Assembly: GCA_033557465.1 (NCBI GenBank)
Contig: CM066044.1
Span: 196,532,184-196,596,183, forward strand
Reading direction: 5' to 3'
DNA length: 64,000 nucleotides
Origin: Ichthyophis bannanicus
Taxonomy: Eukaryota > Chordata > Amphibia > Gymnophiona > Ichthyophiidae
The position numbers were made by a program, and so were the translations under genes. This document shows, piece by piece, positions 44,645 through 56,470 of this stretch; position 1 is the stretch's first letter, and every line of letters begins with the position of its first letter. Below the pieces are notes generated by a model. It did not search any database and had not been told where the DNA came from. It saw only the letters and a program-made list of their open reading frames with translations.

Positions 44645-44786
44645 CTGATCTGGCTAGGGGCGGGCTGGGGAGGTGGGACCTCCTCCTCATACTCAGAGAA
44701 ATCTGAGCTCTAGAGAGCACTTCTGCATGGCGCCGTCGGATGACGTCACCAGGTGTGGCTGACACATATCCTGCTTGTCCTAGGAG
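44645..44786. repeat. DIRS copy B left inverted repeat
   Basis: Complementary to 38747-38872, with 'gacgtcaccaggtgtggctg' near the outer end and the terminal 'cctgcttgtcctaggag', which is repeated in the ICR. Confidence 0.85.
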
Positions 44787-44789
44787 AAA

Positions 44790-45710
44790 TGGTGCTTACT
44801 TTAAGGAGAAGGAGGTTACCAAAGGTGTGCCATAGGGATCTATTCTTGGTCAGATTTTTTTAACATTTTTGAAAGTGATATTGTGGAATGGCTATCAAAT
44901 AAGATTTGCCTCTTTGCGGTTGATACCAAAATCTGCAATACAATAGACACCCAGAAAGGTGCAGAAAACATGAGGAGGGATTTAGCAAAGCTTGAAGAAT
45001 GGTCAAGAATCTGGCAGCTGAGATTTAACACTAAAAATGCTGGGTTGTGTATTTGGGTTGCAAAACTCCAAGGGAGCGGTGCAGTATAGGGGGCAAAGTG
45101 CTTCTGTCCCTATTCCTGGCCTGGCCTGATTGTTTCTGATGATCTTAAAATAGCTAAACAGGTAGAAAAGGCAATGGCCAAAAACAGAAGAATGCTTGGG
45201 AAAAAGGAGGTGATAGGTCTCACCAATGACTTTAACAAATGCACTAATTTGGAGAATTGTGTGCAATTCTGGAGACCACATCTTCAAAAAGATTTAAACA
45301 GAATGAAGTTGGTGCAGAGGGTGGCTACCAAAATGGTCAGTGGGTTTCGTCATAAGGCATATGGGAAGACTTAAAGATCAAATATGTATGCTTTAGAAGA
45401 AATGCACAGCAAGAGAGCCTCTTTCAATTAAAAAAAAAGCTCTGCAATGAGGGGGCCTAGGATGAAGATGAAAGGAGGTAGACTCAAGAGTAATTTGCGG
45501 AAATATTTCTTTACATAAAGAGTAGTAGATAGTCTCCCAGTGGAAGTAGTAGAAACAAAAACTGTATCTTAATTCAAGAAATCATGGGCCAAACACAGAG
45601 AATCTCTAAAGGAAAAAGGACTGTAGAGTTCGGTGGTTCGTATTGAAGGGTGGACAGGACAGGCTGTAAATGGTGTTTATCTGCTATCATGTTTCTATGC
45701 TTAAAACCTT
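44790..45710 (+). mobile_element. CR1 LINE, 3' half of the copy split by DIRS copy B
   Basis: Resumes in frame with NGAYFKEKEVTKGVP (RT motif B, its Gln codon now TAG), then FADD-region and thumb remnants, RDLAKLEEWSRIWQLRFN, the C-terminus and a tail at 45650-45705 ('ggtgtttatctgctatcatg', 'tttctatg'). Matches the second CR1 subfamily. Confidence 0.8.
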
Positions 45711-45719
45711 TACTAAAAG

Positions 45720-46230
45720 GAAGGGGTTGAAGGCAAGAGGAGATGATAAAAATCAGGAGTGAGTGACCAGTGAAAGGGGAAAGAGAATGGGGCGATCAAC
45801 CAGATGGAGATGGCTGGGGCTATGAGACATAAGATCCAAAGTATGGCCTGTGGCTATACAAAGAGAGGCCCTTAAGTGTAGCAACAAAATCTTTGTCCCT
45901 AGGCTTGGTAGGGATGTCAAATTGTACATTCAAATTTCCAAGCACTAATAGTGAACATTAAGAGCTGAAAGTATATGGTATCAGGCAGCTGATAGAGATA
46001 GAGCGCAATAGCAGAGCATTAGGTGAAAACAGGGTTTAGTAGGAATACGAATGAGAAGGAGCTCAGAATGGAAGACATAAGGGTGATTAAATAGCATAGG
46101 ATGAAAGTGAGTTGCAAAAAGAACAGCAACTCAACCACCCTTGCATGGTTGCCTAGGAGTGACGCTGTGCTTATGAACTAGTTATGTTTGCGTGCTGAGG
46201 ATATATTCTCTCAGTTTAGGGAAGGCAAGC
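45720..46230 (-). mobile_element. L2-like endonuclease fragment (degenerate)
   Basis: The minus strand reads, in broken frames, GHTLDLMSHSPSHLH, resembling the GHTLDLIF block of L2 endonucleases, preceded by a SALNVHY-like stretch where DFNIHV would be expected. Identification rests on these weak matches. Confidence 0.4.
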
Positions 46231-46261
46231 GTGGGGTTAGGTTGTTAAGAAATCATTATTG

Positions 46262-46556
46262 ACTTAATTGAACCTCCAGGATTTGAAGTTTTATCAATGA
46301 ACAATCAAGATAATATGGATGGATCATTATTGATGTCTAGTCTTTTGGCAAGTAAAATTGATTTCTCACAGGTTATTGTATTAGGGGATTTTAATTGGTC
46401 TCTCAGTTGCCGAGAAGCCTGACATTTTTGCCTGTATTAGAAGACATGAGTTTTAAACAGGTAATCACCGCACCAACACATCCAAAGGGTCAAGCACTTG
46501 CCCTTATTTTTTACCATCTCCATCTGATCATACTTTGTCCTCGTCACATTGAGGCT
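46262..46556 (+). mobile_element. L2-like LINE endonuclease fragment
   Basis: QVIVLGDFNWSL (about 46373) and LEDMSFKQVITAPTHPKGQALALIF (46437-46511) match the GDFN and PTH..G..LDL blocks of L2-clade APE-type endonucleases. A frameshift separates them. The RT part may be the fragment at 48780, displaced by later insertions (inference). Confidence 0.65.
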
Positions 46557-47050
46557 GAGTCTAACAGGGGCATATCCGGGCCATCTGGACTCCAAAAACT
46601 GGATGGGCCCAAAATGTAGCCGATTTTTCAACTGCGAGCTAGATGTTCCCACAGTTGCAGGATCAGGCACCTAGACAGCCCAGCATGCCCCTGATTCTGC
46701 TATGGGAGATGTCCTTCATTCTGCATGGCCATTCTGTCCTATGCTTCTTCTGGTGTGCTGGTGTTGTGGCGTCCCATCGCCATGGCACTGGGATGTCCAG
46801 CAGGAATGCCAAAAGCCTGATGGTGTTAAAATTGTCTTTTCCCCACCTCTTGACCCTCGGCAGGGTAGGTCAGGGCTGGGCACGGGCTTGGGCAGTGGGG
46901 GTCCACCTGCCATGGCACGGTTGTCCATAGGGTGCGAATGAGAGTGAGTGAGCATGCTGCTCTTCATGCCAGTGCTATGCAGAGCTGAGCCAGGACCTCT
47001 GGTGTCCTCAGCTCCCTCTTAAGTCGCTCAAACAGGCGCGGGGCTCTTCG
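46557..47050. repeat. CpG-rich interspersed repeat, copy 1
   Basis: 'catatccgggccatctggac', 'cagcatgcccctgattctgc' and 'ggcgtcccatcgccatggca' correspond to 56060-56215 ('catgtccgggccgtccaga', 'ggcgtcctgtcgccatggca'). ORFs on both strands follow the composition. Possibly the far end of the hAT-like element that follows. Confidence 0.5.
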
Positions 47051-47079
47051 GGCTTGGGGTGAGGGTCAGGGCTAAGATA

Positions 47080-47475
47080 GGACTTGAATTGGCTGATGGG
47101 AGCTAGGACTGGAAATGGGCTGATGAGGGGCTTGGACTGGAAATCAGCTGATGGCGGGCAAGGATAGGATTGGAAATGGCTGATGGGGGGCTAGGAATAG
47201 AAATGGGCTGATGGGGAGGCAAGGATAGGACTGAAAATGGGCTGATGCGGGGCTTGGACTGGAAATGGGCTGATGGAAAACTGGGATAGGATTGGAAATG
47301 GGCTGATGAGGGGGCTAGGAATGGAAATGGGCCAATGTGGGGCTGGGGTAGGTCTGGAAATGACTGATGGGGAGGAGCTTGGACTGGATATAGGCTGATG
47401 CGGGAATGGGAGAATGGGACTAGAAGGGAGCGGATGCTGGGTGGGGCTGGAGCTAGAATGGAGCCAATGTTGGGG
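47080..47475. repeat. Minisatellite within the hAT-like element
   Basis: About ten units of 35-45 bases built on 'gactggaaatgggctgatgg' and 'ggggctaggataggat'. The complementary unit (cagctcatttccagtccc) forms the minisatellite at 61770-62368. Confidence 0.75.
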
Positions 47476-48464
47476 GAGGACTAGAAGGGGATGGGGATGG
47501 GGGAATGAGGATGGAGAGGGGAAAAGATATTTTGTGTGGGAGGGAAGAAAAATCTACCATTGACTGGGTATTGGGAGAGTAAGTGGTGATTGAGGATGGA
47601 AGGGTGAAATTTTAGTGGATGATAAAGGAATAAAGAAAGAAATAGGGGAAAGAGCAAAAGGGGAAAGATCAATATGTTAAAGCAGATATAGAGAATGGAA
47701 AAAATCTAGAAGAAAGGACAAATGCACAGCTCACAGAAGACACAAAGAAATCAGAAGAAAGGACTGTAGCAATTGCAACTGAAAAACAAAATGCCCAAAC
47801 AAAAGGTAGAAAAATTCTTATTTATTTTGAATTTATTAACTGGAATATGTCAGCTCTGGGAAATGTGCATTGCTAATGTCTTTGCATTTTTGTTTTGTAC
47901 AAGAGGAAGTTAATTTATAGTTTTATTTCTCCAGTAGTATTGAACATTCCAAGTTTGGCTTTTGGGATTCCCAGTTTAATTATTGTCTTTCTATTTCTAA
48001 ATTGTGATCCCTTGTTCTTTGTTTGGTGACAGTCTATATTCTGCATGGGTAGCCAAGCTGAGGTATTCTGTTCATGTAGTTTCCATGTGACCGTCCCACT
48101 TGTTCTCTTTCCCCAGTAGGTCATGTATTGGTATTCTCTGAGATGTATTGGTTTAATATTTGCAGTGTTGCCTTTTGATAGGTAGGGTTTAGTGCTTTGT
48201 GAGTCCTGGTAGTGCTGTTATGAAATGCTGGGTTTGCTATGGGTTCTAAATGGGCAGTACTTTTAGTACTTCCTAATGTGCCTGGCAGTTGGCACTGGAG
48301 TATAGTAATGTAGAAATCTGGTAGTCTTTCTTTATCCAGACACTCATTAAGAGGCATGTTTACTAAACTTTAAACCACGTTAACATTATACAAATATTTA
48401 TGCAAATGAGGCCCCACAATGAGTTTCCGCACATGGCCCTGCTCTCCCTCTTGGGCCGCCTCTG
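47476..48464 (-). mobile_element. hAT-like element, minus-strand copy
   Basis: On the minus strand it starts 'cagaggcggcccaag' (48464), followed by 'ggggcctcatttgcataaat' and about 900 bases matching 63063-64000 at roughly 85-90%, then leads into the minisatellite. The CAGRGGCGGCYCAAG start resembles hAT ends. A 78-codon frame (48357-48121) is shared with the other copy but shows no sign of coding constraint. Confidence 0.65.
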
Positions 48465-48779
48465 TGAGTGGAGTGTGTGCATGGAGAACACATTGCAGTT
48501 AGCACATGCACTGTCAATATGTTCAATTAGCGCCCTCTATGGGTGGTGTTAGCTGCACCACACATTAGGATACACGTCTGTGCAATAACTACCAGGAACA
48601 GGCTGGTGATGTCCCCAACAGTGTAGACGTTTTGCACATAGAAAGTTTTCATGCTAAATGCACATAAAGTGTGACACTCTATCTGGCTTCAGTAAAAGGG
48701 CCCCTTAGGTTGTAAGCCCTCTGGGAAAGGAAGATGCCTAATATACCTGGATAACACACATTGAACTTCTGAGAAAGAT

Positions 48780-49900
48780 GGGATCTAAAATCCAATTTCA
48801 TTTCAGAAGATTAGGATAGATAATACAACTTTTTCTTGCTTAGAAAATAGAGCTGGTGTACCCCAAGGCTCATGCCTATCGGCTTTGCTGTTTAATATAT
48901 ATATGCAGCCATTGTGTGAGATTTTTAAAACCTTTGGTGTGCAGTACCATCTATATGCTGATGACATCATGTTTTATGGACCATTTTCAATTATAAAGGA
49001 GATCGATGTACGTCTAATTATTTATTTAGTAGTAGTTAGCTCACTCCTTTCCAGTAGCTCAAAGCGAGTTACATACTGCCTGTTTTCAAGCAATGACTGA
49101 TTGGTTAAAGAAGCATGGTGTAGTAATTAATTAAAAAAACAAACAAACCAGAAGCGTTTTTTGCTTTATTGAAAAAATAATCTTACATATTCACTGATCT
49201 CCAGGATGGTAATATTAGGATCCCCGTGAAAACTGAGGTCAAATACTTGGGATTTCTGTTGGATGAACAGTTGACAATGAAAAAAACATATTAAGAGTAG
49301 TAATGTCGGCATTCTACAAAACGTGTGTGTTGCGTCGATTCAAGCCATTCATAGCATTAGATGATTTTAGGACTGTTTTGTAAACCTTTCTTTTACCATG
49401 TTTGTTATGCTACTATTGGAATATTGCTATATTCTGGGCTCCCTAAAGCTACTCTTAGGCATTCCAGATTATTCAAAACACTGCCACAAGGATTTGTTGG
49501 GATTGTGATGCTTTAACCATATAACTCCTGGTTAATTTAATTGCACTGGTTTCCAGTAGACTTTAATAAAAAATATAAAATATTAATGATAATGTTCAAG
49601 TCAGTGCATGAATTAACTGCATGTAATATCTCTTTCATGTTGATGACTTATGATTCTAGGACACCTATTTGAGCAATCTTATGTGACAAAGTCACTGTAT
49701 CTGATGTAAATGTTGCAGCCCCTACCTTTTGGAATACCCTTCCTGTCAATATTAGAAAATCTTTTTTTCAACTTTCTGCAGGCTTTTAATTGGCGTGTAT
49801 TTAGTTTTGTCTGTCTAAAAATATGATGATGTTTTATGTTACCCATCAAAAACATGTTGCATTATGTGGGTTCTAAATGTTTTAAATAAATAAATACAAT
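48780..49900 (+). mobile_element. L2-like LINE, RT to 3' end (degenerate)
   Basis: RT boxes RAGVPQGSCLSALLFNIYMQ (48848-48907) and YHLYADDIMFY (48948-48980) are clear. After a ~70-base SINE-tail insertion (49015-49085) the thumb and C-terminus (FWNTLPVNIRKSFFQL at 49728) continue in broken frames, ending in AAATAAATAAATA at 49883. Confidence 0.75.
49015..49085 (-). mobile_element. SINE tail fragment nested in an L2-like LINE
   Basis: The minus strand reads 'taactcgctttgagctactg' and ends in an AAATAAATAA tail, the same as the tail at 1285-1350. Confidence 0.5.
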
Positions 49901-52587
49901 CTCTGCCCCCCGGGAATGCCTACACATCTATCACTTAGAAGTACATGCTATGTTTTCCTAGCATCTATTTTTATGTGTGCATACACTGGGGTAATATTTA
50001 TAAGTGCCTACTTGGGAGTGTAAAATGTCGTTTTAGATACTCAAGTTGTTGATAACCCCCCCCCCCCCTCCCCTTATCCAATGAATATAGTTGACCTATG
50101 TGAGTATGTCTCTGAGGCCCTTCCTTCCATCCCTAACACAACTATCCTGCCTTTCTCTGGGACTATAAGAAGAAGTGATGCATTTTTGGTATATACGTAG
50201 GTCAGATAGCTCAGCCTGCTTTGAGTATTGAGCCCTCAGTGCAATCTGAACCTGGTGTGGTTGTGTTTGTCACCATTTTAGATGGCAAGAGATAAAATAC
50301 TGCAGTTCTTTCAGTGCTGGATTTAAAATTCAGTTGCCCCTAGGGGAAGCCCCGCAAAATGGATGGATGGAGGTGGCTGCTGTCGATGTTGCTTTTTCTA
50401 TGTGATTTTTTTGTTTGTTTATTTCTTGCTTATTGAATTATTAAGACAAGAAAGAGATTGAACTAATGGGAAGCATGAGGGAAAGGAAGTCCCGTCTATC
50501 TCTCAATAATCATTGATGCCGGAACTGCTACCAGTAACAAACCTTCTGCTCAGATCTTTTCCCTCACCTCTAAGCCTGCTGCTGCAATCACTGTCCATTT
50601 AGTCCAAAAGCTTCAGGAGCAATCATTGTGCAATAAACATGTCCTCAAAGCTCAGTGCAGGGCTCAAAACCAGTGCGTGGTCACATGCCTGCCCCTTGCA
50701 CAAGTTTCTGTGGTAACAAGAAACCTGTGTGGAGAACAGTGCAGAGAATTGCAAGGTCTATATCCATAAGTCAGTTCTGAGGCCCCGTGCTGAGCTTTGT
50801 GACTGTGGTTATTGTGCAGTGATTGTTCTTGCAACCAGTGGAATAAGCAGAAAGGGACAGAAGGCCCAGATGGCGGTAACGTAGTAGCTGCAGCACTTTT
50901 CGCCTATCAAAATTTGGTGCCAAGGCAGTTAACTATATTGCCTATACCTCCATCCTGGCCTAGGATCTTTGTGAGGTGCTTCTACCTTCAACCCCCTCCT
51001 ACAGTGACACAGGTATCAAAGGGGAGTTTGTCTTCCTGCTGCCTTTTGGGTAGTGAGTGCTCCGTTCCAGCTGGGAGAGGTAGTTGATTTGTGGGGGTTC
51101 AGGAATTTTCAGCCAGCAGCCATAAATCTTGCTTGATTTGGGCTGGTACCTATTTTGCCTCCCATTCATCATCACTGGAAAATGCTTGCTATCAAACAGA
51201 AAATCAGCAAACACGGTTCATCTCCTGGTCTAATGAATGAAAAATCTAGATCTAAATCAGGGGTATAAATGCTGCTGTTTTTGCTTTTTTTTTAGTTGTA
51301 ACTTAAAACCAATTTTGCTGCTAGGTGATGAGAGCAAGCAGAAGGTGTGAAAAGGTAGAAATTTTCTATTTCTGTAGGGGATTTAATGGGGTCCAGAGCT
51401 GATAAAAGCTACTGAAAGAAATGAAACCTTTGCATAGTCTGCTGTTAAACGTTTAGATCATATCTTCCCTGGTTAGTGATTAAAAATTTTCTTTCGTTCA
51501 TACTGACTGAGTCAGCCAGGCTGGTCTGATCCTTTTCATGACCTAATATCATTCGGCAGGCCCTGCCCTATTGCCTGATAATGGAGCTTCCAGTGGAATC
51601 ATCCTGAGCTTGGAGACCTATTGCACTGACTTCCACGGCCAGAGAATCATTTCAGTGAAGCAAGGGTGAAATAAGAAGAGACCCTCCTGAACCACACCTT
51701 CATCCTTCTCCTAAGTGGGAGAAAATGTCCTCTCTTCCAATGTTTCTGCAGCTTGCTAATATTATTACCAGTGTTCGATTATGGCAGGAGTTAGCTAGGG
51801 ATCTTATTTGCCTGGAAACCCGTTCCAGTACTAGCAGGGTACAATAATCAAACAATAATCAAAGGGTGCAATAATAAATGTGTGCAACTTTATTCTATAT
51901 ACCTGTAAAGAGTAGATCCAAAATAGCTTTCAGAACTCTAAAAGGGAATTGTTTTTTAATCCGTACTATTGCAGTAATGTGTGTTAAAGACAACTTAGCA
52001 TGAGTTAATTGGCCCTTCTATTGTAAGTTATACTGCCATAATGTAACATGAAAAACTCAGATTCAACTCATATTAAAATGGATGAGATGCATTATATGCA
52101 GAGGCATGCAAAGCAGCTCATTAATATGGAAATGCAATGGCATGGCTTGCACTAATATTGGCAATTAACTTTCTGCCTGAGATCTTCTTGAAGGAACTGG
52201 CATGTTGTTGTTAAGTGCCGACGAGCTTCTTTGCGTTTTTGGTATGAGTATGACGGTTTACAGCATGTAACAGGAGCAGAGTCGACCATAGAGAGAAAGC
52301 AACTGGCTGGTCAATTGAAATTCGTGCAGTGAAGAACGTTTTGGTCAGAGGGAGAGTCTTCAGATTGTTGCTCTGTTCTCTCGCCTAGCGTTCCTCGCCG
52401 AAGGGCCTTGCCAAAGGGTCCTCTGGCAAGACCCTCAGGAGTGGGCATGCCTAGGCACGCTTGAATTTTAATGTTCCCGGGGCAGCTGGCTTTCTTCAGC
52501 CAATTGGCCTGGTCGTCGGGGAGCAGAGAGGAGCTTATCAGCCCTGCTCTCCCTCGATGACGTCGATCAGCTGAAGCAGGAAAGAAA
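49901..52587. other. No recognisable gene
   Basis: Homopolymer C run at 50057-50072. A short 'tgttgttgttaagtgccg' at 52204-52221 may be a trace of an RTE 3' end on the minus strand. Otherwise nothing assigned. Confidence 0.4.
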
Positions 52588-52765
52588 ACCATTAGGCAAA
52601 CTAGGTGGTTGCCTACAGTAGCAACTCCTGGGGGGTGGCAAATAGCAGGAAATTCAAAGCTAAGCAATAGATTTTGACATCCGGGGTATATGTGAGTGTG
52701 TAAAGCTTAAGGTTTGCCTAGGACATCAGTACCTTCAATGCACTCTGGAGCTGGCCCTCCATGAA
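52588..52765. mobile_element. Non-autonomous hAT-like MITE
   Basis: Matches 17442-17612 throughout: 'aaactaggtggttgcctaca', 'gggtggcaaatagcagg', 'taaagcttaaggtttgccta', 'ctctggagctggccct'. Confidence 0.55.
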
Positions 52766-53344
52766 ATTCTTCACTTTTCTTGATGCACTGCAGGGATTAG
52801 CTATATGGGAGCCCTTGGCCTATGCTGCTGCAGATGGGGGGCAGTAGCACAATATTATAGCACCTCCCCCCATTGGCAACAGTGCAGACCAAGGTCTCTT
52901 GCGCAGCCATGTGGAGACAATGCCTATGGCATCGACTTCATCATCGCTGCTCTGCTCATCTTTTGGTGGTCGACATGATTCCCTGCCAGCCTGCCGATTC
53001 TGATCTTCTGATGTCCTGCTTTTATCTGCATGCATAGATTTCTCTGAACACACACAAGCAAACCTCCGCAAATGGATAGATAGACAGACGGATGGGCCCT
53101 CCTCATCAGGCATTATCACTCAAGCGACATGCACCTGAAATGGAGAGAGAAATTTTCAGTACCATTTACATGGCAAGTAGCAATTTACTTATGCCACCTA
53201 GTGGTTTGAAAATTGCCCCTTCCACTGTGACTTGTTTTTATTAACTCATTACCAGCCATAGTTCTGTGCCTCTGTCACTTTTTTATCACACTGCTAACAC
53301 ATCAACCCCCTTCCTGGTTTCACCTTTCCCAAGTGCACCATCTT
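52766..53344. other. No recognisable gene
   Basis: A minus-strand ORF (53119-52820) is 99 codons long but has no recognisable domain. Confidence 0.35.
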
Positions 53345-53450
53345 TGTAATTGATTTATGTCTTTTACTGAACTTATTAACCACCTTATATGAAGAGCTTC
53401 CCTGAAGGTGGTGTACAGCAGGTGTAGCTAGACATAGGTGGTACTGTATA
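53345..53450 (-). mobile_element. LINE/SINE 3' tail fragment
   Basis: On the minus strand, 'ccaccttcagggaagctctt' and 'catataaggtggttaataag' form a terminal stem-like tail found in L2-type repeats. Confidence 0.4.
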
Positions 53451-53644
53451 TCAAATAATATCAAATACTTAATAATAGTAGTAAAACTATAATGAAACGA
53501 TCAAATGTCAGCATAATAGACAATTAGAACAGTCAGATAAACTTGGAAATAGCCAATTAAGTTATAGCAATAACGATATACTGTCAGCATCATATACATT
53601 AAAATATGTCATCTATGATTCATTTATACGTTCAGGCAATGTCT

Positions 53645-53735
53645 TGTTTTGACCTGTTCATTTTGTTTTGACTTGATGAAGGGAGTGTTGGCTTCTGAAA
53701 GTTATTTGAAAAATGTATTAAATAATTTGAATAGT
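53645..53735 (+). repeat. Interspersed repeat tail, possibly Penelope-like
   Basis: 'ttgacttgatgaagggagtg' plus 'gaaaaatgtattaaataatt' matches 13258-13340. Confidence 0.35.
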
Positions 53736-55338
53736 AAGTAAGGAAAGAATTACAGAGCAGTACTTACAAGGTACTTTTTCCCTCACAACACTGAGTTATT
53801 GGGATTTATCTGCCTGTGCAGGCTGCAGTAGTCACAGTGGCCATAAGGTGGCAATATCAGCTATTATAGTAATAGGATATTGCCATTTCTTTGGCCAATG
53901 CTGGTATTGCAGCTAAAAAAGTGATTTTCCCAATTTCTGGCCACATCCCTGGACCTTCACTTTGAAAATGTGTGCCAATTTCATAGGTAAAAGATACCTA
54001 TAGACTTTGTAGCTATGGAGTAATTTAATGAGGGATTTTCCTATTTTACCCATGGGAAAGGCCTTTTATAAAATTACACATCAGTATATGCACAGCGACA
54101 AAACAGCACAAGCTTACACATGTGCCAAGTTTGGGGGGAGGTGGCAGAGTTTGTACAGAGCAGGAGTGGAGTTGTGATGTATGGGCACACTTGTAGGAAG
54201 TATAAATGTGTGTGATAGCATTTGCTTGCAGCTGGTACCGGATCTGGGAGCCTATTTCATAAAGCACGTAGGTGCCCATATTGCTTTTATAAAATGGATT
54301 TAAAGTAGGCGCCTTTCTGCATCTCTTACTTAGGTGTCCTGTTATAAAGTCAGGCCCTATGACAGCAGTATGAAAATTACCCTCCGTGGATATTGACTAA
54401 TAATTTTCTAAATTTGCTCAATACTATATAACTCCTTTATCTATGACATATAGTACACCTTTTCCTGAAACCTTCCATAAACATGAAAGTGAGAAAGAAA
54501 AAGTATCAACTCTAAAGACTAGTGTGCTGCAGATATTTAATTGAAGAGGAACTTATCACAAGAGTTTCTGAGTCTACAAAGCTTGGAGTCTTAATGGTTA
54601 AGAGGTTGAATGTCATCACTGAAACAATTTATCTTTGAGCTCTGGCCCAAGAAAATTCCTATCACCTTTTCAGGGTTGCCAATGAGTCTGTGCTTCCAGC
54701 CTAGTCAGGACATGATTCCTCCTCATGCTACTCAATGGAGACCTTCAGTAAGACCTTTTGCGTTTCCATTCATGGGTTCCTTGCCTCTTTTGTCCATCCC
54801 TTTTCCCAGAAATATAACTGTTGCTTGAAGATAGGTCAACAGTAAAATCAGATAAGCTAAGCTTATGAAAAATCCATTTTCTAAGCAAAAGATTAGCACA
54901 AACATCTTAGCTTCACAAACCAGAAAACCAAATATTGTGACAAATAGTCAGTCATCTTATGTCCTTTTTAGAGATGTCTGAACATTTTGAAAGTAGTTAG
55001 AAACCTTAAAAAATAGATTTGGATCTATTAATTCAATAAATATGCTTTTAGATTGTTCAAAAATCCAACAAAGATTTGAAAAAGTCACTGCAGAATGACT
55101 TCTCAACCTGTTAGACTTTTTTCTAGATCGGGCAAATTAGTGTCTTCCTGTCCGATTGGCTATATTGACAAATTGAGAATCCTGTTTTAGAAAAGTTAAT
55201 ATTCTAACAAGAGCATTGCCCTAAAATGCACACTAGGTGGTGATGTACCCTCAGTTTCTAATTGGAAGTCATGAGCATGCTCTACACTAAATAGATCTCC
55301 AACATATAAGAATATTCACACAGCTCTATATACATCTA
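53736..55338. other. No recognisable gene
   Basis: Contains the 'ttataaaa...taggtg' phrases (54250-54350) shared with 36830-37010. No coding segment was recognised. Confidence 0.4.
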
Positions 55339-55548
55339 CAGGGTGGCCCAAAAAAGTGAGAACATCTCGTAAATTAAAAGCTTAAATAGTTTACTTATTT
55401 ACCTTTTTTAGCTATATAACATCTTTATTATGACAATTTCCTGTCAGCATCTTTTTTTTTTAATTTGTCAATCGTTTACATTTGTCTTTTTGAATTTTCA
55501 AATAACTTATATGCTACGAGATGTTCTCACTTTTTTTGGGCTACCCTG
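55339..55548. mobile_element. Mariner-like MITE (210 bp)
   Basis: Left end CAGGGTGGCCCAAAAAAGTG, right end complementary apart from one mismatch and one extra A; the inverted repeats run about 33 bases. TA precedes the left end (55337-55338) and TA follows two bases after the right end. The interior is AT-rich and non-coding. The GGTGGCCCAAAA-type end is typical of mariner/Tc elements. Confidence 0.75.
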
Positions 55549-55602
55549 TGTATTACTATGAAATATCTAGATTTATTTATTTTACGTGTTCCTATCTTAC
55601 AG

Positions 55603-55771
55603 ATGAAGGAGGTGATAGAACCCTAGTAGAACAGCTGGGCAAGGAGAACACTAGTTCGTGAATGCCGAGGCTGCATTAGATCCTGCACTGCAGATAGACC
55701 TGCTCCAAGATCTCTTTGAACCGCAGCATGGTCAAGAAACAGATCTCACCAGCCAGGCCAAAGAAGAGTGA
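55603..55771 (+). pseudogene. Exon-like segment after a 3' splice site (possible terminal exon or remnant)
   Basis: A pyrimidine tract and acceptor ('tgttcctatcttacag', AG at 55601-55602) precede a frame reading DEGGDRTLVEQLGKENTSS and TGA. A second frame then reads VNAEAALDPALQIDLLQDLF (from 55659) to EE and TGA at 55769-55771. Both halves look protein-like (amphipathic, acidic), and one base deletion near 55658 would link them. No transposon matches the segment. It could be a last exon ending at the first TGA, or a decayed exon. I do not recognise the protein, and its link to the first exon at 26357 is unproven. Confidence 0.35.
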
Positions 55772-56039
55772 GGGGCACGGAAAAGTGCCTCGTTCTTTAT
55801 TTTTAATTCGGACAGCACAGATTTTATTTGTAATGGAATAGGGGGGTTATTTTAGAAGCCTTTTTTGCAATTTCTGCTTGTAAAGTCAGGCATTTACTTT
55901 TGGAAACGGCAGTTTTAGAAAGGGCTGAATTAGCAGATGGATGTCCTTACTATATAGAAATTGCAAGGGGGTGTGTCGGGGCATGCTTAAGGAATGACCT
56001 GGGTGGGGCAAACATTTATGTATATTTTGCATTTCATGA

Positions 56040-56470
56040 GGAGACTGATTCAAAGCGGAACATGTCCGGGCCGTCCAGACACACAACAGATGTAGAATCG
56101 GGGCAGTTAGATGGCCTGGCATGCATGGCATTCAGCCCCTGGAGAAGCCTGTTCATCCCGCACAGTGCTTGAGCTGGCGTGCCTGTGCAATGGCGTCCTG
56201 TCGCCATGGCACCAGCATGGCCTGCCGGAGACAGTCTGGCGCCGTGCATCTTGGCCCCGACATCCCGTCACCCAGCCGCCAGCAGGGGCCCCCAAGGCTG
56301 GAATTGGGTGGCGGGGGCACTCCCCTGACCTGAATAGGCCCTGTACAACTGGGTGCTTCAACTCGCCCCCTCTCCACCTCCGTCCCGCCCCCTCCTGCCC
56401 CCATCCAGCACTCCCTGCACAAAGCCTCTGCACATATGGGGAGCGCTAGGGCTGAAATACCATCCATGGC
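56040..56470. repeat. CpG-rich interspersed repeat, copy 2
   Basis: Corresponds to 46557-47050 (see shared 'cgggcc', 'gtcgccatggca' phrases). Long overlapping ORFs on both strands reflect high GC only. Further CpG-rich sequence runs to about 56540. Confidence 0.5.

Larger units (their letters stand above)
38701..44789 (-). mobile_element. DIRS-type tyrosine-recombinase retrotransposon, copy B (young, near complete)
   Basis: Reading on the minus strand: left inverted repeat (44645-44786), gag-like ORF1 (44587-42431), RT/RNase H (42858-40790), tyrosine recombinase (40790-39485), ICR (about 39060-38949) and right inverted repeat (38870-38701). The flanks rejoin a CR1 reading frame with no duplication; 'AAA' is shared by target and element ends. 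The only lesions I see are a TGA, a one-base deletion, a TAG and a TAA, all in the pol/recombinase region. Confidence 0.93.

Noticed and set aside
52311..52667. Minus-strand 118-codon ORF at 52.3-52.7 kb
   Set aside because: It runs into the hAT-like MITE and has no recognisable domain or splice context.
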